Position numbers and translations under genes: made by a program. From Thainema sp966674685 (GTDB lineage Bacteria; Cyanobacteriota; Cyanobacteriia; Phormidesmidales; Phormidesmidaceae): a DNA stretch of 64,000 bases. Below are positions 51,385-59,975 of the stretch, piece by piece. Location: NCBI GenBank assembly GCA_966674685.1, contig CBKWJC010000010.1, forward strand, positions 29,801-93,800, given 5' to 3'. The stretch's first letter is position 1. Every line of letters starts with the position of its first letter. The notes under the pieces are model-generated. The model worked only from the letters and a program-made list of their open reading frames with translations. It did no database searches and had not been told where the DNA came from.

Positions 51385-52497
51385 ATGATTTACCAAACTA
51401 AACAACCCGTTAGCTTACCTAGAAAGCTGGAAATACTTGAGAGTTTAAGAGGCATTGCTGCCCTGCTTATCTTGACTTACCATACCACAAGTTTATTCAG
51501 ATTAAAATTCAATCAAAGCTTCTTATTTTCGTTCTTTTCATTTGGAGACTCTGGGGTCGATTTTTTCTTCACTCTAAGCGGCTTTTTTCTAGCTCTATCC
51601 AGCCTCAAGCTTATTGGAAAAAGAGAAGAAGCAAAGAATTTTTTGCTCAAAAGAGTGTTTAGAATTTATCCTCTTTACTGGACAATAAATTTATTTATTA
51701 TTCCAATCTACTTTCTGATTCCATCCTTTGGAAGGGGACATGAACGAAACATAGCCGTCATCATAAAATCTATTTTGCTTTTTCCTCAAGACAAATTACC
51801 TATTCTTTCTGTGGCCTGGTTTCTTAGCCATATTATATTTTTTTACTTAATTTTTAGTACATTAATATTTTTCAAGTCCAAGATTCCTGGTCGAATTATC
51901 GCTTTATGGATCGCACTGTCAATATGTTTTTTACTGGCTGATATTGTCACTGAGCCTTCGCTCAGAGACAATACTAATTATCTTTTAGTTTTTATATTCT
52001 CTTATTACAACTTGGAATTTATTTTTGGTTTTGCAATCGGATTATTAATCCAAAATTTTAGGATGAAAGAGCGAACAAGTCTAACGATTCTATTAATTGG
52101 TTGCCTGACATTTCTTTGCTTTGGTTTTTTGAAAACAAATCTTTTTCAGTCAGAGATAAACATACCTCAATATTACGATTTTTTTGCATATGGATTGTCC
52201 TCAACCTTAATTGTTGGCGGTGCTGCATTTTTAGAAATCAGAAAAAAGATAGCGGTGAACAAAAGCTTCTTGATCCTTGGGGCTGCCGCTTTTTCAATTT
52301 ACCTAACTCACTACCCCGTTCTTTCCATATCCACAAAGGTTATTCAGGCTACAAATATAGAAAACTACATTTTTCAGACGTTTGGGATGATTTTATCCTG
52401 CATATTTGCCGTGTTTACTGGCATATGGATACATCTCTTTATAGAGAAAAAACTTGCTTCTGTCATCAAAAACAAAATGATTTTAGATAAAGCATGA
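51385..52497 (+). CDS. Acyltransferase 3 family membrane protein (OafA/YrhL type)
   Basis: A 370-aa polytopic protein with the AT3 start LEILESLRGIAALLILTYHTTSL (with the conserved R and H), GDSGVDFFFTLSGFFLALS and ten or so membrane helices. It transfers an acyl group, usually acetyl, to a glycan at or across the membrane. The gene is AT-rich with no HIP1 site while both neighbours are not, so it looks like a separate replacement. It overlaps the next gene by 4 nt (ATGA). Confidence 0.92.
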   Translation: MIYQTKQPVSLPRKLEILESLRGIAALLILTYHTTSLFRLKFNQSFLFSFFSFGDSGVDFFFTLSGFFLALSSLKLIGKREEAKNFLLKRVFRIYPLYWTINLFIIPIYFLIPSFGRGHERNIAVIIKSILLFPQDKLPILSVAWFLSHIIFFYLIFSTLIFFKSKIPGRIIALWIALSICFLLADIVTEPSLRDNTNYLLVFIFSYYNLEFIFGFAIGLLIQNFRMKERTSLTILLIGCLTFLCFGFLKTNLFQSEINIPQYYDFFAYGLSSTLIVGGAAFLEIRKKIAVNKSFLILGAAAFSIYLTHYPVLSISTKVIQATNIENYIFQTFGMILSCIFAVFTGIWIHLFIEKKLASVIKNKMILDKA

Positions 52498-53636
52498 GAA
52501 TTTTATTCCTTGACCAAAGCAATAAGCTTGGCGGTGCTGAGCTGTGTCTTGCCGATATCGCTCAGCAGTTTCGCGATACGAGTCTCGTCGGCGTCTTTAC
52601 CGAAGGTGCATTTCCAGACTATCTGCGCCAGCTCAACATTCCGGTCGCAATTCTGGCTCAACGGGCGCTACAGGTGCAAAAAGACAGCGGACTTCGGGTT
52701 GGGCTAAAGAGTGTAACCCAGCTCATTCCGCTGATTACCACTACAGCACGGCTCAGCCGAAACTACGATCTGATCTATGCCAACACCCAGAAAGCGCTGG
52801 TCGTTGGTGCACTAGCCAGTCGCCTCAGCGGTCGTCCCCTGGTTTACCACCTGCACGACATTGTTTCACCGGATCACTTCAGCGCCACTAATCGCCGCAT
52901 TATTATCACCCTTGCTAATCAAGCCGCCCTCGTGATTGCCAACTCCCAGGCCAGCCGCGACGCCTTTGTTGCCGCAGGGGGACGAGCCGACAGGGTTCAC
53001 ATCGTTTACAACGGCTTCCGCCCAGACCGCTACCAAACCGCCAGCACCAGACACCAAGCTCTGCGACGCGAACTCAATATAGAAGACAAATTCGTAATTG
53101 GTCACTTCAGTCGGCTGGCTCCTTGGAAAGGACAGCATATTCTCCTTAAGGCTCTGGCTGACTGCCCTGACTCAGTGGTCGTTCTGCTAGTCGGCGATGC
53201 CCTATTTGGCGAAGCGGATTACGTCACCCACCTCCATCAACTGGTGAATGACCTCAAGCTGGCAAACCGCGTTCACTTTCTAGGCTTTCGCTCAGATGTG
53301 CCCGACCTGATGGGCGCGTGCGATCTGATTGCCCATACGTCTACTGCACCGGAACCCTTTGGCCGGGTCATTGTCGAGGCCATGCTCTCCGGTCGTCCAG
53401 TGGTTGCCTCCGCTGCGGGCGGCGCGATGGAACTTGTGCAGCACGGGCATAATGGCTGGCTCTTTCCGCCCAGCGAAATCCCAAAGCTGACTGAGATTAT
53501 CACGGAATGTCAGCGTGACCCCTCCCACATCCGCAGACTGGCCACCCGCGCCCAACTGGACGCCCAGCACCGCTTCAACCTTTACCAAACAAATCAAAAC
53601 ATCACTCACCTATTGACGACTGTTATGAAAACCTGA
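52494..53636 (+). CDS. GT4 family glycosyltransferase
   Basis: A 380-aa GT-B enzyme: RILFLDQSNKLGGAELCLADIAQ with its GGAE loop, then YHLHDIVSPDHFSATNRR, VIANSQASRDAFVAAGG and a donor half with FSRLAPWKGQHILLKALA, LVGDALFGEADYVTHLHQLV and TSTAPEPFGRVIVEAMLSGRPVVASAAGG. HIP1-poor but GC-rich, in contrast to the acyltransferase upstream. Start overlaps the acyltransferase stop. Confidence 0.92.
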   Translation: MRILFLDQSNKLGGAELCLADIAQQFRDTSLVGVFTEGAFPDYLRQLNIPVAILAQRALQVQKDSGLRVGLKSVTQLIPLITTTARLSRNYDLIYANTQKALVVGALASRLSGRPLVYHLHDIVSPDHFSATNRRIIITLANQAALVIANSQASRDAFVAAGGRADRVHIVYNGFRPDRYQTASTRHQALRRELNIEDKFVIGHFSRLAPWKGQHILLKALADCPDSVVVLLVGDALFGEADYVTHLHQLVNDLKLANRVHFLGFRSDVPDLMGACDLIAHTSTAPEPFGRVIVEAMLSGRPVVASAAGGAMELVQHGHNGWLFPPSEIPKLTEIITECQRDPSHIRRLATRAQLDAQHRFNLYQTNQNITHLLTTVMKT

Positions 53637-53656
53637 TCTCAATCTCCAGATGCGGT

Positions 53657-55138
53657 ATGTTTCACTCACTCAAATTCCCTGGCGCTCTCTCCAAACCCAG
53701 TATCGTCTTCGCCTTAAGTGTCGGTGTCGGTTTAATCTACCTTGCTTTCCTGAAGCCCGTGATCTGGGGCATTGACGGCAATGAAGTGCTGAAAGTTGCG
53801 TATGCCCTGGTTACAGAGCAGCGTTTTAGCTTGCCAACGGGGGCTGGGGGGCTAGAAGGCGCCGATGGACAAAGCTACTCAATTCGCTATCTTTTATTGC
53901 CCATTGTCATCTCTCCGCTGGTGGCAGTAGGGGTTGTGCTGAGTGCCTGGTTGGGTTTACCCGCGCTGTCTACATCTGCCGTATTTGCGATCGCGTCATC
54001 CGTTTTCTTTACTACTGCAACCACTGTCTTGGTTGCCCTACTGGCGCTGAGATTGGGCAGTACCAAGCCAGGAGCCTATATGGCTGCACTAGCCTATGCC
54101 TTTGGCACCATTGCGCTTACCTATGCTCAAACGCTCTTTTCCGAACCTCTGCTGGCATTTCTCACCATTGCTTGCGTATACTTCGCGTTTGGGTTCGTTC
54201 GACGAGCATGGATATTATCGAGTTTATTCGCAGCTCTCGCAATTCTGGCCAAGCCAACCGGGATCGTCCTCGGCCCTGTGGTTGCTTTATACTTTTGGCT
54301 CAAGCGATATCCGCTCTGGGTGGTATTAGGGCCAGTGCTTGCGCCAGCGTTGGGAGGCGCATTTTATCTGTTTTATAACTATTTACGATTTGGTAATCCG
54401 TTCATTACAGGCCAGCCTGTTTCTGTTGGGTTGAGCGCATCGGGAATGCTGGAGCGGTTTTGGGGATTTCTCTTTGGCTTTGGCATGGGCGGCGGACTGC
54501 TGTGGTACTGCCCTCCAGTTGCTCTAGCGGTAATTGGTTGCTATAAAGCGTTGAAAACAAAGCCTGTGGAAGCGGTTGCGTTGTTAGGGATCAGCACCAG
54601 CTTTGTCGGGTTGCATTCATTTTGGTTTTGCTGTGGCTGGGATTGGGGGCCTCGCTTTTTGGTGCCGCTCTTGCCATTGCTAATGGCGCTGGTTGGACTA
54701 ATTGACTATCACAGTCGCAAATGGTTACTCATCTTGAGTGCGATCGGGTTTGTCATCAACGCTCCGACCTTGTTTTCCTTTTACCAGCGCTACTACTGGG
54801 AACTGGAAACAGCAGGTGGCGCAGTTACAGATCTGAGTCTTTGGACAGCCCTCACTCAGTCCCCTTTGCTGCATGTTTGGGGCGCAGCATTTCGCCAGGT
54901 TGGTGATGCCCTACAGACCGATGTCAGAGATTTTCTGTCGGAAACGGAATCAATGCGGGTTATGCAAATTGTGCCGACCTGGTGGTGGATGCTGCCCGTT
55001 GTCGGCATCCCGGTCTGGATGGGGGGAATTGCTGCTGGTTTAATGGTGGCCATCGGAATTAGTCTGTTGATCTGGGGTTGGCCAACTCATCAACCTGAGG
55101 TTCCAGTCAAGTCAAGGGAACTGAGCGTTAACCGATAG
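53657..55138 (+). CDS. Polytopic GT-C-like glycosyltransferase
   Basis: A 493-aa protein with about 11-12 hydrophobic helices and large loops. Near the first helix is the acidic stretch GIDGNEVLKVAYAL, the place where GT-C enzymes keep a catalytic Asp/Glu, then a YSIRYLLLP segment and NYLRFGNPFITGQ, GWDWGPRFLVPLLPL, resembling ArnT/PMT-like enzymes using polyprenyl-phosphate sugars. It may add a side sugar on the periplasmic face. It ends the cluster; no terminator is obvious in the next 100 bases. Confidence 0.78.
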   Translation: MFHSLKFPGALSKPSIVFALSVGVGLIYLAFLKPVIWGIDGNEVLKVAYALVTEQRFSLPTGAGGLEGADGQSYSIRYLLLPIVISPLVAVGVVLSAWLGLPALSTSAVFAIASSVFFTTATTVLVALLALRLGSTKPGAYMAALAYAFGTIALTYAQTLFSEPLLAFLTIACVYFAFGFVRRAWILSSLFAALAILAKPTGIVLGPVVALYFWLKRYPLWVVLGPVLAPALGGAFYLFYNYLRFGNPFITGQPVSVGLSASGMLERFWGFLFGFGMGGGLLWYCPPVALAVIGCYKALKTKPVEAVALLGISTSFVGLHSFWFCCGWDWGPRFLVPLLPLLMALVGLIDYHSRKWLLILSAIGFVINAPTLFSFYQRYYWELETAGGAVTDLSLWTALTQSPLLHVWGAAFRQVGDALQTDVRDFLSETESMRVMQIVPTWWWMLPVVGIPVWMGGIAAGLMVAIGISLLIWGWPTHQPEVPVKSRELSVNR

Positions 55139-55317
55139 GCTCTACTGGGTTCTGATATATCATTTTTCCAAGGGAGGCGATAGCTTTCGTAAGCCCAATA
55201 GGATGCCCGTGTCTGGCAGTCTAAAATCTGGAGCAGGTGTTTGGGGCAAGATGCGATCGCAAACGCAAACGCGATCGCAAACACAGACATAGACATAGAC
55301 GCAACAGCAGGGGAAAC

Positions 55318-56091
55318 ATGAAGGACGTCAAAAAAACGCTGCTCAGCACGCTGACCGGAGAAGCCTATATGCCCATTCGGCTGTATTACCGAGTCAAGCA
55401 CGAAAAGATCCTCATGACCAAGCTAGAGCGGCTGAAATGCATGCAGTATGACGAAGCGAGTCAGCAGTGGGTATGGCTCTACAGCAAAGAGGCGGAATCC
55501 ATTGATTTACCAACCTCAGCCAAAGCCGTACCAAAAGAATATCGCCCAGTCGTATTAGGCCGATTTGGGTTCCAAGACGACCTGATGTTTTTAGACCTGC
55601 ACTCAATTGAGCGGACACTGGCAGCGCTGAAATTCTTTGATGATAAGGTGCCGCGCCGTGCAGCAGAGGTGATTCACCTGCGAATTGTAAACAAGCTATT
55701 TAGTGCCGAAACAGATGATGCGAATGAAACGTCGGTGCATCCGGGACTAAATCACTTCTTTGATGACGATAGCCGTGTCGATATTATTAGCGAGAATTCA
55801 CTAGAAGAGAAGATTGAGGCTATTAAGGCCAAATACGAAGATAAAGCCAAACAGATTGAGGCCGTCAATATTTTCCTAGAACGAGAGTCGAATAAACCTT
55901 TTTCTGAAATTGAGCAAATCCCAATTTACTTCTATGAAGAGGGACTAACACGCGCCCAAATGATGCTGCAAATGCGTCAACTGGTAGCGTTTGAACACTG
56001 GAAAGGCAACACGGACTTTACGCAAGCGGATGCTGTACAGAAAGCATTTGGGTTAGACACCCCACGTTCTGGAGATATCCTCAATATGTAA
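55318..56091 (+). CDS. Conserved hypothetical protein
   Basis: A 257-aa soluble, charged protein that I do not recognise beyond a sense that it is a cyanobacterial family. It has KKTLLSTLTGEAYMPIRLYYRV, LGRFGFQDDLMFLDLHSIERTLAALKFF and an acidic middle (SVHPGLNHFFDDDSRVDII) followed by a Lys/Glu helix (LEEKIEAIKAKYEDKAKQIEAVNIFL). No membrane segment. ATG 55318 has AGGGG at 7 nt; the frame upstream is built from HIP1 repeats (GCGATCGCAAACGC) and is not likely translated. Confidence 0.78.
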   Translation: MKDVKKTLLSTLTGEAYMPIRLYYRVKHEKILMTKLERLKCMQYDEASQQWVWLYSKEAESIDLPTSAKAVPKEYRPVVLGRFGFQDDLMFLDLHSIERTLAALKFFDDKVPRRAAEVIHLRIVNKLFSAETDDANETSVHPGLNHFFDDDSRVDIISENSLEEKIEAIKAKYEDKAKQIEAVNIFLERESNKPFSEIEQIPIYFYEEGLTRAQMMLQMRQLVAFEHWKGNTDFTQADAVQKAFGLDTPRSGDILNM

Positions 56092-56093
56092 AA

Positions 56094-56144
56094 ACCTCAA
56101 GGTGATTTTGCCGCTACATTATGACAGCAAAATCATCTTGAGGT
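56094..56144. terminator. Hairpin, 18-bp stem with one mismatch
   Basis: Arms 56094-56111 and 56127-56144, starting 3 nt after the stop of the 55318 gene and lying between it and convergent gloA. Confidence 0.75.
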
Positions 56145-56225
56145 CTGTATAAATTAGTTGGAAACGGCGCTTCCTTGCTCCCTTTCACCCTTGCTCACTC
56201 CTAGACTCAGGCGCAGGCAACAGTC

Positions 56226-56666
56226 CTAGCTACTGGTTGCAAGTTCCGGATTTTCGCTCTGCTGATTTTGGTTATAGCCCTGGGAGCCTTTTTGAATCAG
56301 CTCAATTTTGTAGCCGTTGGGATCTTGTACAAACGCAATCACCGTCGAGCCATGCTTCATGGGGCCGGGCTCGCGCACGACTTGCCCGCCCTTGCTGCGA
56401 ATGTCGTCACACATTGCATAAATATCATCGGCTTCAATGGCAATATGACCGTAGGCATCGCCCAGATCGTAGTCATCTTGGCCCCAGTTATAGGTGAGTT
56501 CCAGGACGGTGTGATCTACTTCATCGCCGTAGCCGATGAAGGCTAGCGTAAACTCGCCGCCGGGATAATCCTTTTGGCGCAACAGTTTCATACCCAAGAC
56601 ATCACAGTAGAACTGAAGGGATTGCTCTAGATTCTTCACCCTCAGCATGGTGTGTAGTATTCGCAT
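56226..56666 (-). CDS. gloA: Lactoylglutathione lyase (glyoxalase I)
   Basis: A 146-aa vicinal-oxygen-chelate enzyme that isomerises the methylglyoxal-glutathione adduct. The metal ligands are in place: H5 (RILHTMLRV), E57 (ELTYNWG), H74 (YGHIAIEADD) and the C-terminal Glu in GYKIELIQ. The usual bacterial length is ~135 aa; the extra tail (NQNQQSENPELATSS) is Gln/Ser-rich. It is convergent with the 55318 gene. Confidence 0.96.
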   Translation of the reverse strand: MRILHTMLRVKNLEQSLQFYCDVLGMKLLRQKDYPGGEFTLAFIGYGDEVDHTVLELTYNWGQDDYDLGDAYGHIAIEADDIYAMCDDIRSKGGQVVREPGPMKHGSTVIAFVQDPNGYKIELIQKGSQGYNQNQQSENPELATSS

Positions 56667-56709
56667 AGTTGAATTCCGCCGATTTCTACGCCTTCAATTT
56701 TAACGAGCT

Positions 56710-57069
56710 TTAAGCCGACATCAGATTTTGAGGCGTTATCGGAAAGGCTGAGGAAACAACCTCCTCACCGGAGAGAGCAGACTGATGATCCTGAATCGTT
56801 AACCGAGCCAGCGGTGTAGGTTCGATTAGGGAGCGAATTTCCACCCAGACGTACCACTCACCCGTCTCTTTTCTAGAAATCACGGTCTGTGTCTTCTGAG
56901 ATTCGAAGTGGCGAGCTAAACTGACTGCTTTTTTGGATTGTGATGCTGAGTAAGTACCCACTAACTTGAACAGGTCGCCCTGATAGATAGCTCCCCGATA
57001 GACATGGGCATCAGCATAGAAGTTAAATTCGTAAAGCTGTGATGCTTTCAGAACGTTAGACAGACTCAT
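56710..57069 (-). CDS. Small conserved hypothetical protein
   Basis: A 119-aa soluble protein with a beta-rich core (LYEFNFYADAHVYRGAIYQGDLFKLVGTY ... KTQTVISRKETGEWYVWVEIRSL) and a Ser/Ala/Pro tail. No recognised domain. The ATG at 57069 is used; a GTG at 57081 would add four hydrophobic residues. It is 43 nt upstream of gloA on the same strand and may be co-transcribed with it. Confidence 0.7.
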   Translation of the reverse strand: MSLSNVLKASQLYEFNFYADAHVYRGAIYQGDLFKLVGTYSASQSKKAVSLARHFESQKTQTVISRKETGEWYVWVEIRSLIEPTPLARLTIQDHQSALSGEEVVSSAFPITPQNLMSA

Positions 57070-57476
57070 TAACAGGAACACACTAGAAACTTCATATTTC
57101 TTAATGTATTCTTGATTATTCAGGTTTGTAAAGGCAGTGGATCAACAGGTTCCTGTCAATGCACTTTAGTGGAGTCTTTCTATACCAATGGTAGTATTGC
57201 TTCTCTGAACGATGGTTACACATCAACTCTCAGTAATGTGAGGCGAGAGGAGTCAGGAGTGAGGCGAGTTAGACAACTCAGCACTCAGCACTGGACTTCT
57301 CTGTAGCGCTAAATTGCAAAACTGATAGTAGACAAATGGGTAGTTCTCAAGCCGTAATGATTTTGGGTGGTGTGGGCGCTGCCCACACCACCCAAAATCA
57401 TTACCTACATACCACTACCGACAAATGAACCGAATACTGAGTATGCAAGCATTTATGCTTCCTTTTCCCCACGCCC
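57070..57476. other. Intergenic region with heptamer repeats and a strong hairpin
   Basis: About 400 bases. A CTCAGCA heptamer is repeated in tandem at ~57283-57296 and GAGGCGAGAGGAG-like repeats precede it (57240-57265); these resemble short tandemly repeated sequences of cyanobacterial genomes. The 24-bp hairpin 57354-57404 follows. No gene seen. Confidence 0.6.
57354..57404. terminator. Perfect hairpin, 24-bp stem, 3-nt loop
   Basis: Arms 57354-57377 and 57381-57404 are exact complements around GCT. It lies 72 nt after the trkH stop (on the - strand), so it can end that transcript; the stem is far longer than usual. Confidence 0.75.
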
Positions 57477-58973
57477 TCATTTTTGCTTAATCGCGTGAAT
57501 AATGTTTTGAAATGGCTTAGTCAGCAGCAGCAGCACGGGAATAATTTCCAAGCGACCCATCCACATCAGCGCCATCAGAATGACCTTGACATCCCAACTG
57601 GCGCGTGGCCCGGTAATTCCGGTTGATAGGCCCGCACTGCCTAAGGCAGAAGAGGCTTCAAAGAAAACGTCGCTTAGGTTGTACTCAGCGGGTACTCGGT
57701 GAATCAGCAGCAGTACACCAGTTGCGATCGCACCTAGCCATAGCAACAAAAGTACGGCTGCGGACTCAATCCAGCGGTAGGCAATCTGTTCTGACACTAC
57801 TTGTTCACCAATTTGATAGCGCGGCATTTCGTGGGCTTTCAGTGAGATACGACGAAACCGCCAAAAGACCGCTTTCATGAGCGTATTGAAACGATTTAGT
57901 TTGATACCGCCAACGGTTGAACCAGCGGCACCGCCGATGATCATGGCGGTACTGAGCAGCAGCTTGCTGGTGGGACTCCAAAACTGAATTCGCTCGGTAT
58001 AAAACCCGCTAGTTGTTAGCGCTGATATCCATTGAAAGCTGACATCCAAGAATTGCCAGGTGCCAGTAAACCAGTAGTTCTCTAGTAATAGCACGCTGAT
58101 CCCTATACCAATCAAACACCATAAGGATTGATGCTGTGGATCTTGCTGTAGGGCTTTGAATCGGCCTTGTAGCAGCCAAGCATCAAGAGTGGAAAAACTA
58201 ATTGCGCCCAGGATCATAATCCAGATGAGTGCAATTTGAATTGAAGCGTCGTAGCTGCCCATGCTGCGATCGCTAACAGTGAAGCCCCCGGTTGCACACA
58301 TCCCATGATTGAGGGCATCCCACCAAGGCATACCCACAAAATGCAGAAGAAGAATGCTGAAAATGGTGTAGATGGCATAAATTTTCCAAATTCGCTTAAC
58401 TGTTCTACCCACAGTCAAGCCAATCCGATCAGTGCGCCCTTCCGCATTGTAGAGTTTATAGGCATCTGTACTGGGATTGAGAATAGACAACATCAAAACA
58501 ATGACGCCTACTCCACCAATCCACTGCATAAAGGAGCGCCACCACTGCAAGCTATGGGGCAACTGGCTAGGCCGAATCGTCATCGTTAAGCCAACGTGCG
58601 TAAAACCTGAGAAACTTTCAAACAGTGCGCTCCAAAAGTTTTGGAAGTAGACAACCGTGGGCGGCACTTCCGGCTGAGAGGCCAGGTTATAGGCAATCGT
58701 GATAAACGGGATGGCTCCAATCCAGGGAATGATGCCCCAACTGAGCGCCACGATTATCATTGACTGCTCAAGCTGTGCGGCTTTGGCTCCTGTACCAAGA
58801 TGGTAGAGAAGCTGTCCCAGGCTGAAAGAAACAAGGGTTGTGAAGAGGAAGGGTGCGATCGCAAAATATTCCTGGCTAATAATGCTGACGGGCAGCGACA
58901 GCAGCGCCATAATGCCGGGAATGTGCAGCAGGAGGCCGAGATCGTGGCATAGCGTTTTGATGAACGGATTCAC
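57477..58973 (-). CDS. TrkH/KtrB-type potassium transporter
   Basis: A 498-aa membrane protein of the SKT superfamily with four M1-P-M2 repeats. The four selectivity loops each keep a glycine: SGFTHVGLT, ATGGFTVSD, TTSGFYTER and GSAGLSTGI. It takes up K+ (or Na+) down the membrane potential. A short TrkA-N protein is encoded 233 nt upstream and could be its gating partner. Whether it is TrkH or KtrB cannot be settled by eye. In many bacteria such systems respond to c-di-AMP, made here by CdaA. Confidence 0.9.
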   Translation of the reverse strand: MNPFIKTLCHDLGLLLHIPGIMALLSLPVSIISQEYFAIAPFLFTTLVSFSLGQLLYHLGTGAKAAQLEQSMIIVALSWGIIPWIGAIPFITIAYNLASQPEVPPTVVYFQNFWSALFESFSGFTHVGLTMTIRPSQLPHSLQWWRSFMQWIGGVGVIVLMLSILNPSTDAYKLYNAEGRTDRIGLTVGRTVKRIWKIYAIYTIFSILLLHFVGMPWWDALNHGMCATGGFTVSDRSMGSYDASIQIALIWIMILGAISFSTLDAWLLQGRFKALQQDPQHQSLWCLIGIGISVLLLENYWFTGTWQFLDVSFQWISALTTSGFYTERIQFWSPTSKLLLSTAMIIGGAAGSTVGGIKLNRFNTLMKAVFWRFRRISLKAHEMPRYQIGEQVVSEQIAYRWIESAAVLLLLWLGAIATGVLLLIHRVPAEYNLSDVFFEASSALGSAGLSTGITGPRASWDVKVILMALMWMGRLEIIPVLLLLTKPFQNIIHAIKQK

Positions 58974-59206
58974 GGTTAGCGTATCAGCAAGATGTGGGCA
59001 GAATGATAAGTTGGAGGAAGGGGAGCAGGGGAGAACGGGAGCAGGGGGGAGCTTGATTTATAGCTGTAGTGTGGCGATTTGAGGATAAACAAGCATTTTG
59101 TAGCTGTAGTCACATTGGTTAGAACGTTGGGAAACTCGGAAAACGTTCAAACGTTGGATTTTGTAAATGTCTCGACAAAAGTGGCAATGGCTATAGTGTT
59201 GTCTTG

Positions 59207-59608
59207 CTAATCATCGGTCAGAAGGTTGTAAAGCTGTTGGGCAATGATGGTGGCTGGATCGCTGAGAATGCGGGCATTGAGCTTTTTGAATAGATTGCGA
59301 TGATGGGCGTCGTTTAGCAGGCTGACACGAGTTTCAATGCCATATTCCTGACCGAGCACCATCGTCATTAGGTTGGTGGCATCATCACGGGTTGTGGCAA
59401 CAATGGCGTTTGCATTGTGGGCATCAGCTTCATCAAGAATGCCACCCACGGCAATGTCGGCATTAAAAACCTGAATGTCATGCTGCTGCAAAACGCCCCG
59501 CGCATTCTCTTCGTTTTTTTCAATCAGTGCCACTCGATGACCTTGCTGAATCGCGAGGTCAATCAGCTCTTTCCCTTCTGGCCCAGCGCCAACCACAATC
59601 ACATACAT
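59207..59608 (-). CDS. TrkA-N (RCK) domain protein, short
   Basis: A 133-aa Rossmann protein: YVIVVGAGPEGKELIDLAIQQGHRVALIEK has the GxGxxG loop and the acidic residue after strand 2 for NAD(H), and ADAHNANAIVATTRDDATNLM matches the RCK-N pattern. The TrkA_C/RCK_C domain is absent, so it is a minimal subunit like some KtrA-like proteins. It lies upstream of the TrkH-type gene on the same strand with a 233-nt gap. ATG 59608 is used; GTG 59614 adds two residues. Confidence 0.88.
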   Translation of the reverse strand: MYVIVVGAGPEGKELIDLAIQQGHRVALIEKNEENARGVLQQHDIQVFNADIAVGGILDEADAHNANAIVATTRDDATNLMTMVLGQEYGIETRVSLLNDAHHRNLFKKLNARILSDPATIIAQQLYNLLTDD

Positions 59609-59975
59609 AACCACTCACTGCTCAAGCACGTCGCAAAACGCCTAGCAGTATAGATTTGCCGTCTGTTTCAGTGCGAGTATCTGTAGACAGAACCTCCGCT
59701 ACACCATAGGGTGAGCAGCATCTGTTTGGCGCAGGTCTACGTTTGCCTCATCCCCCAGTCCCTCGTGGGAAGCAGGGTGATTTCTTTTTGCCAGAATAAA
59801 TTCTAGAATCGCCATTTCGCGTAATTGGTAGGGGCGAATGGCCATTTGCCCTTACGCAACGTTTCTGGTTCTAAACTATTTTCTGTCTAAATGAAAGTGC
59901 CCTGCTTTTTAAGGGGAATTTAGACGAACTATTCAGATGTGTATAAGCAATAGGCAAAGGGGGAGAGAGCACAGA
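59609..59975. other. Intergenic region with dispersed repeats
   Basis: These 367 bases contain a copy of the GTAGGGGCGAATGG-type palindrome (59828-59855) and a stretch (59718-59765) resembling part of the fold-back element at 19182-19396 (CATCTGTTTGGCG, CCTCATCCCCCAG). No gene is supported. Confidence 0.6.
59828..59855. repeat. 28-bp palindromic repeat, GTARGGGCRAATGG family
   Basis: Two 14-nt arms meet with no loop and two mismatches. It is the same repeat family as 23702-23729. Confidence 0.75.

Noticed and set aside
55237..55317. N-terminal extension of the 55318 gene (Arg/His/Lys-rich)
   Set aside because: It is a translation of HIP1 repeats and GACATA repeats; a good ribosome site lies just before ATG 55318.
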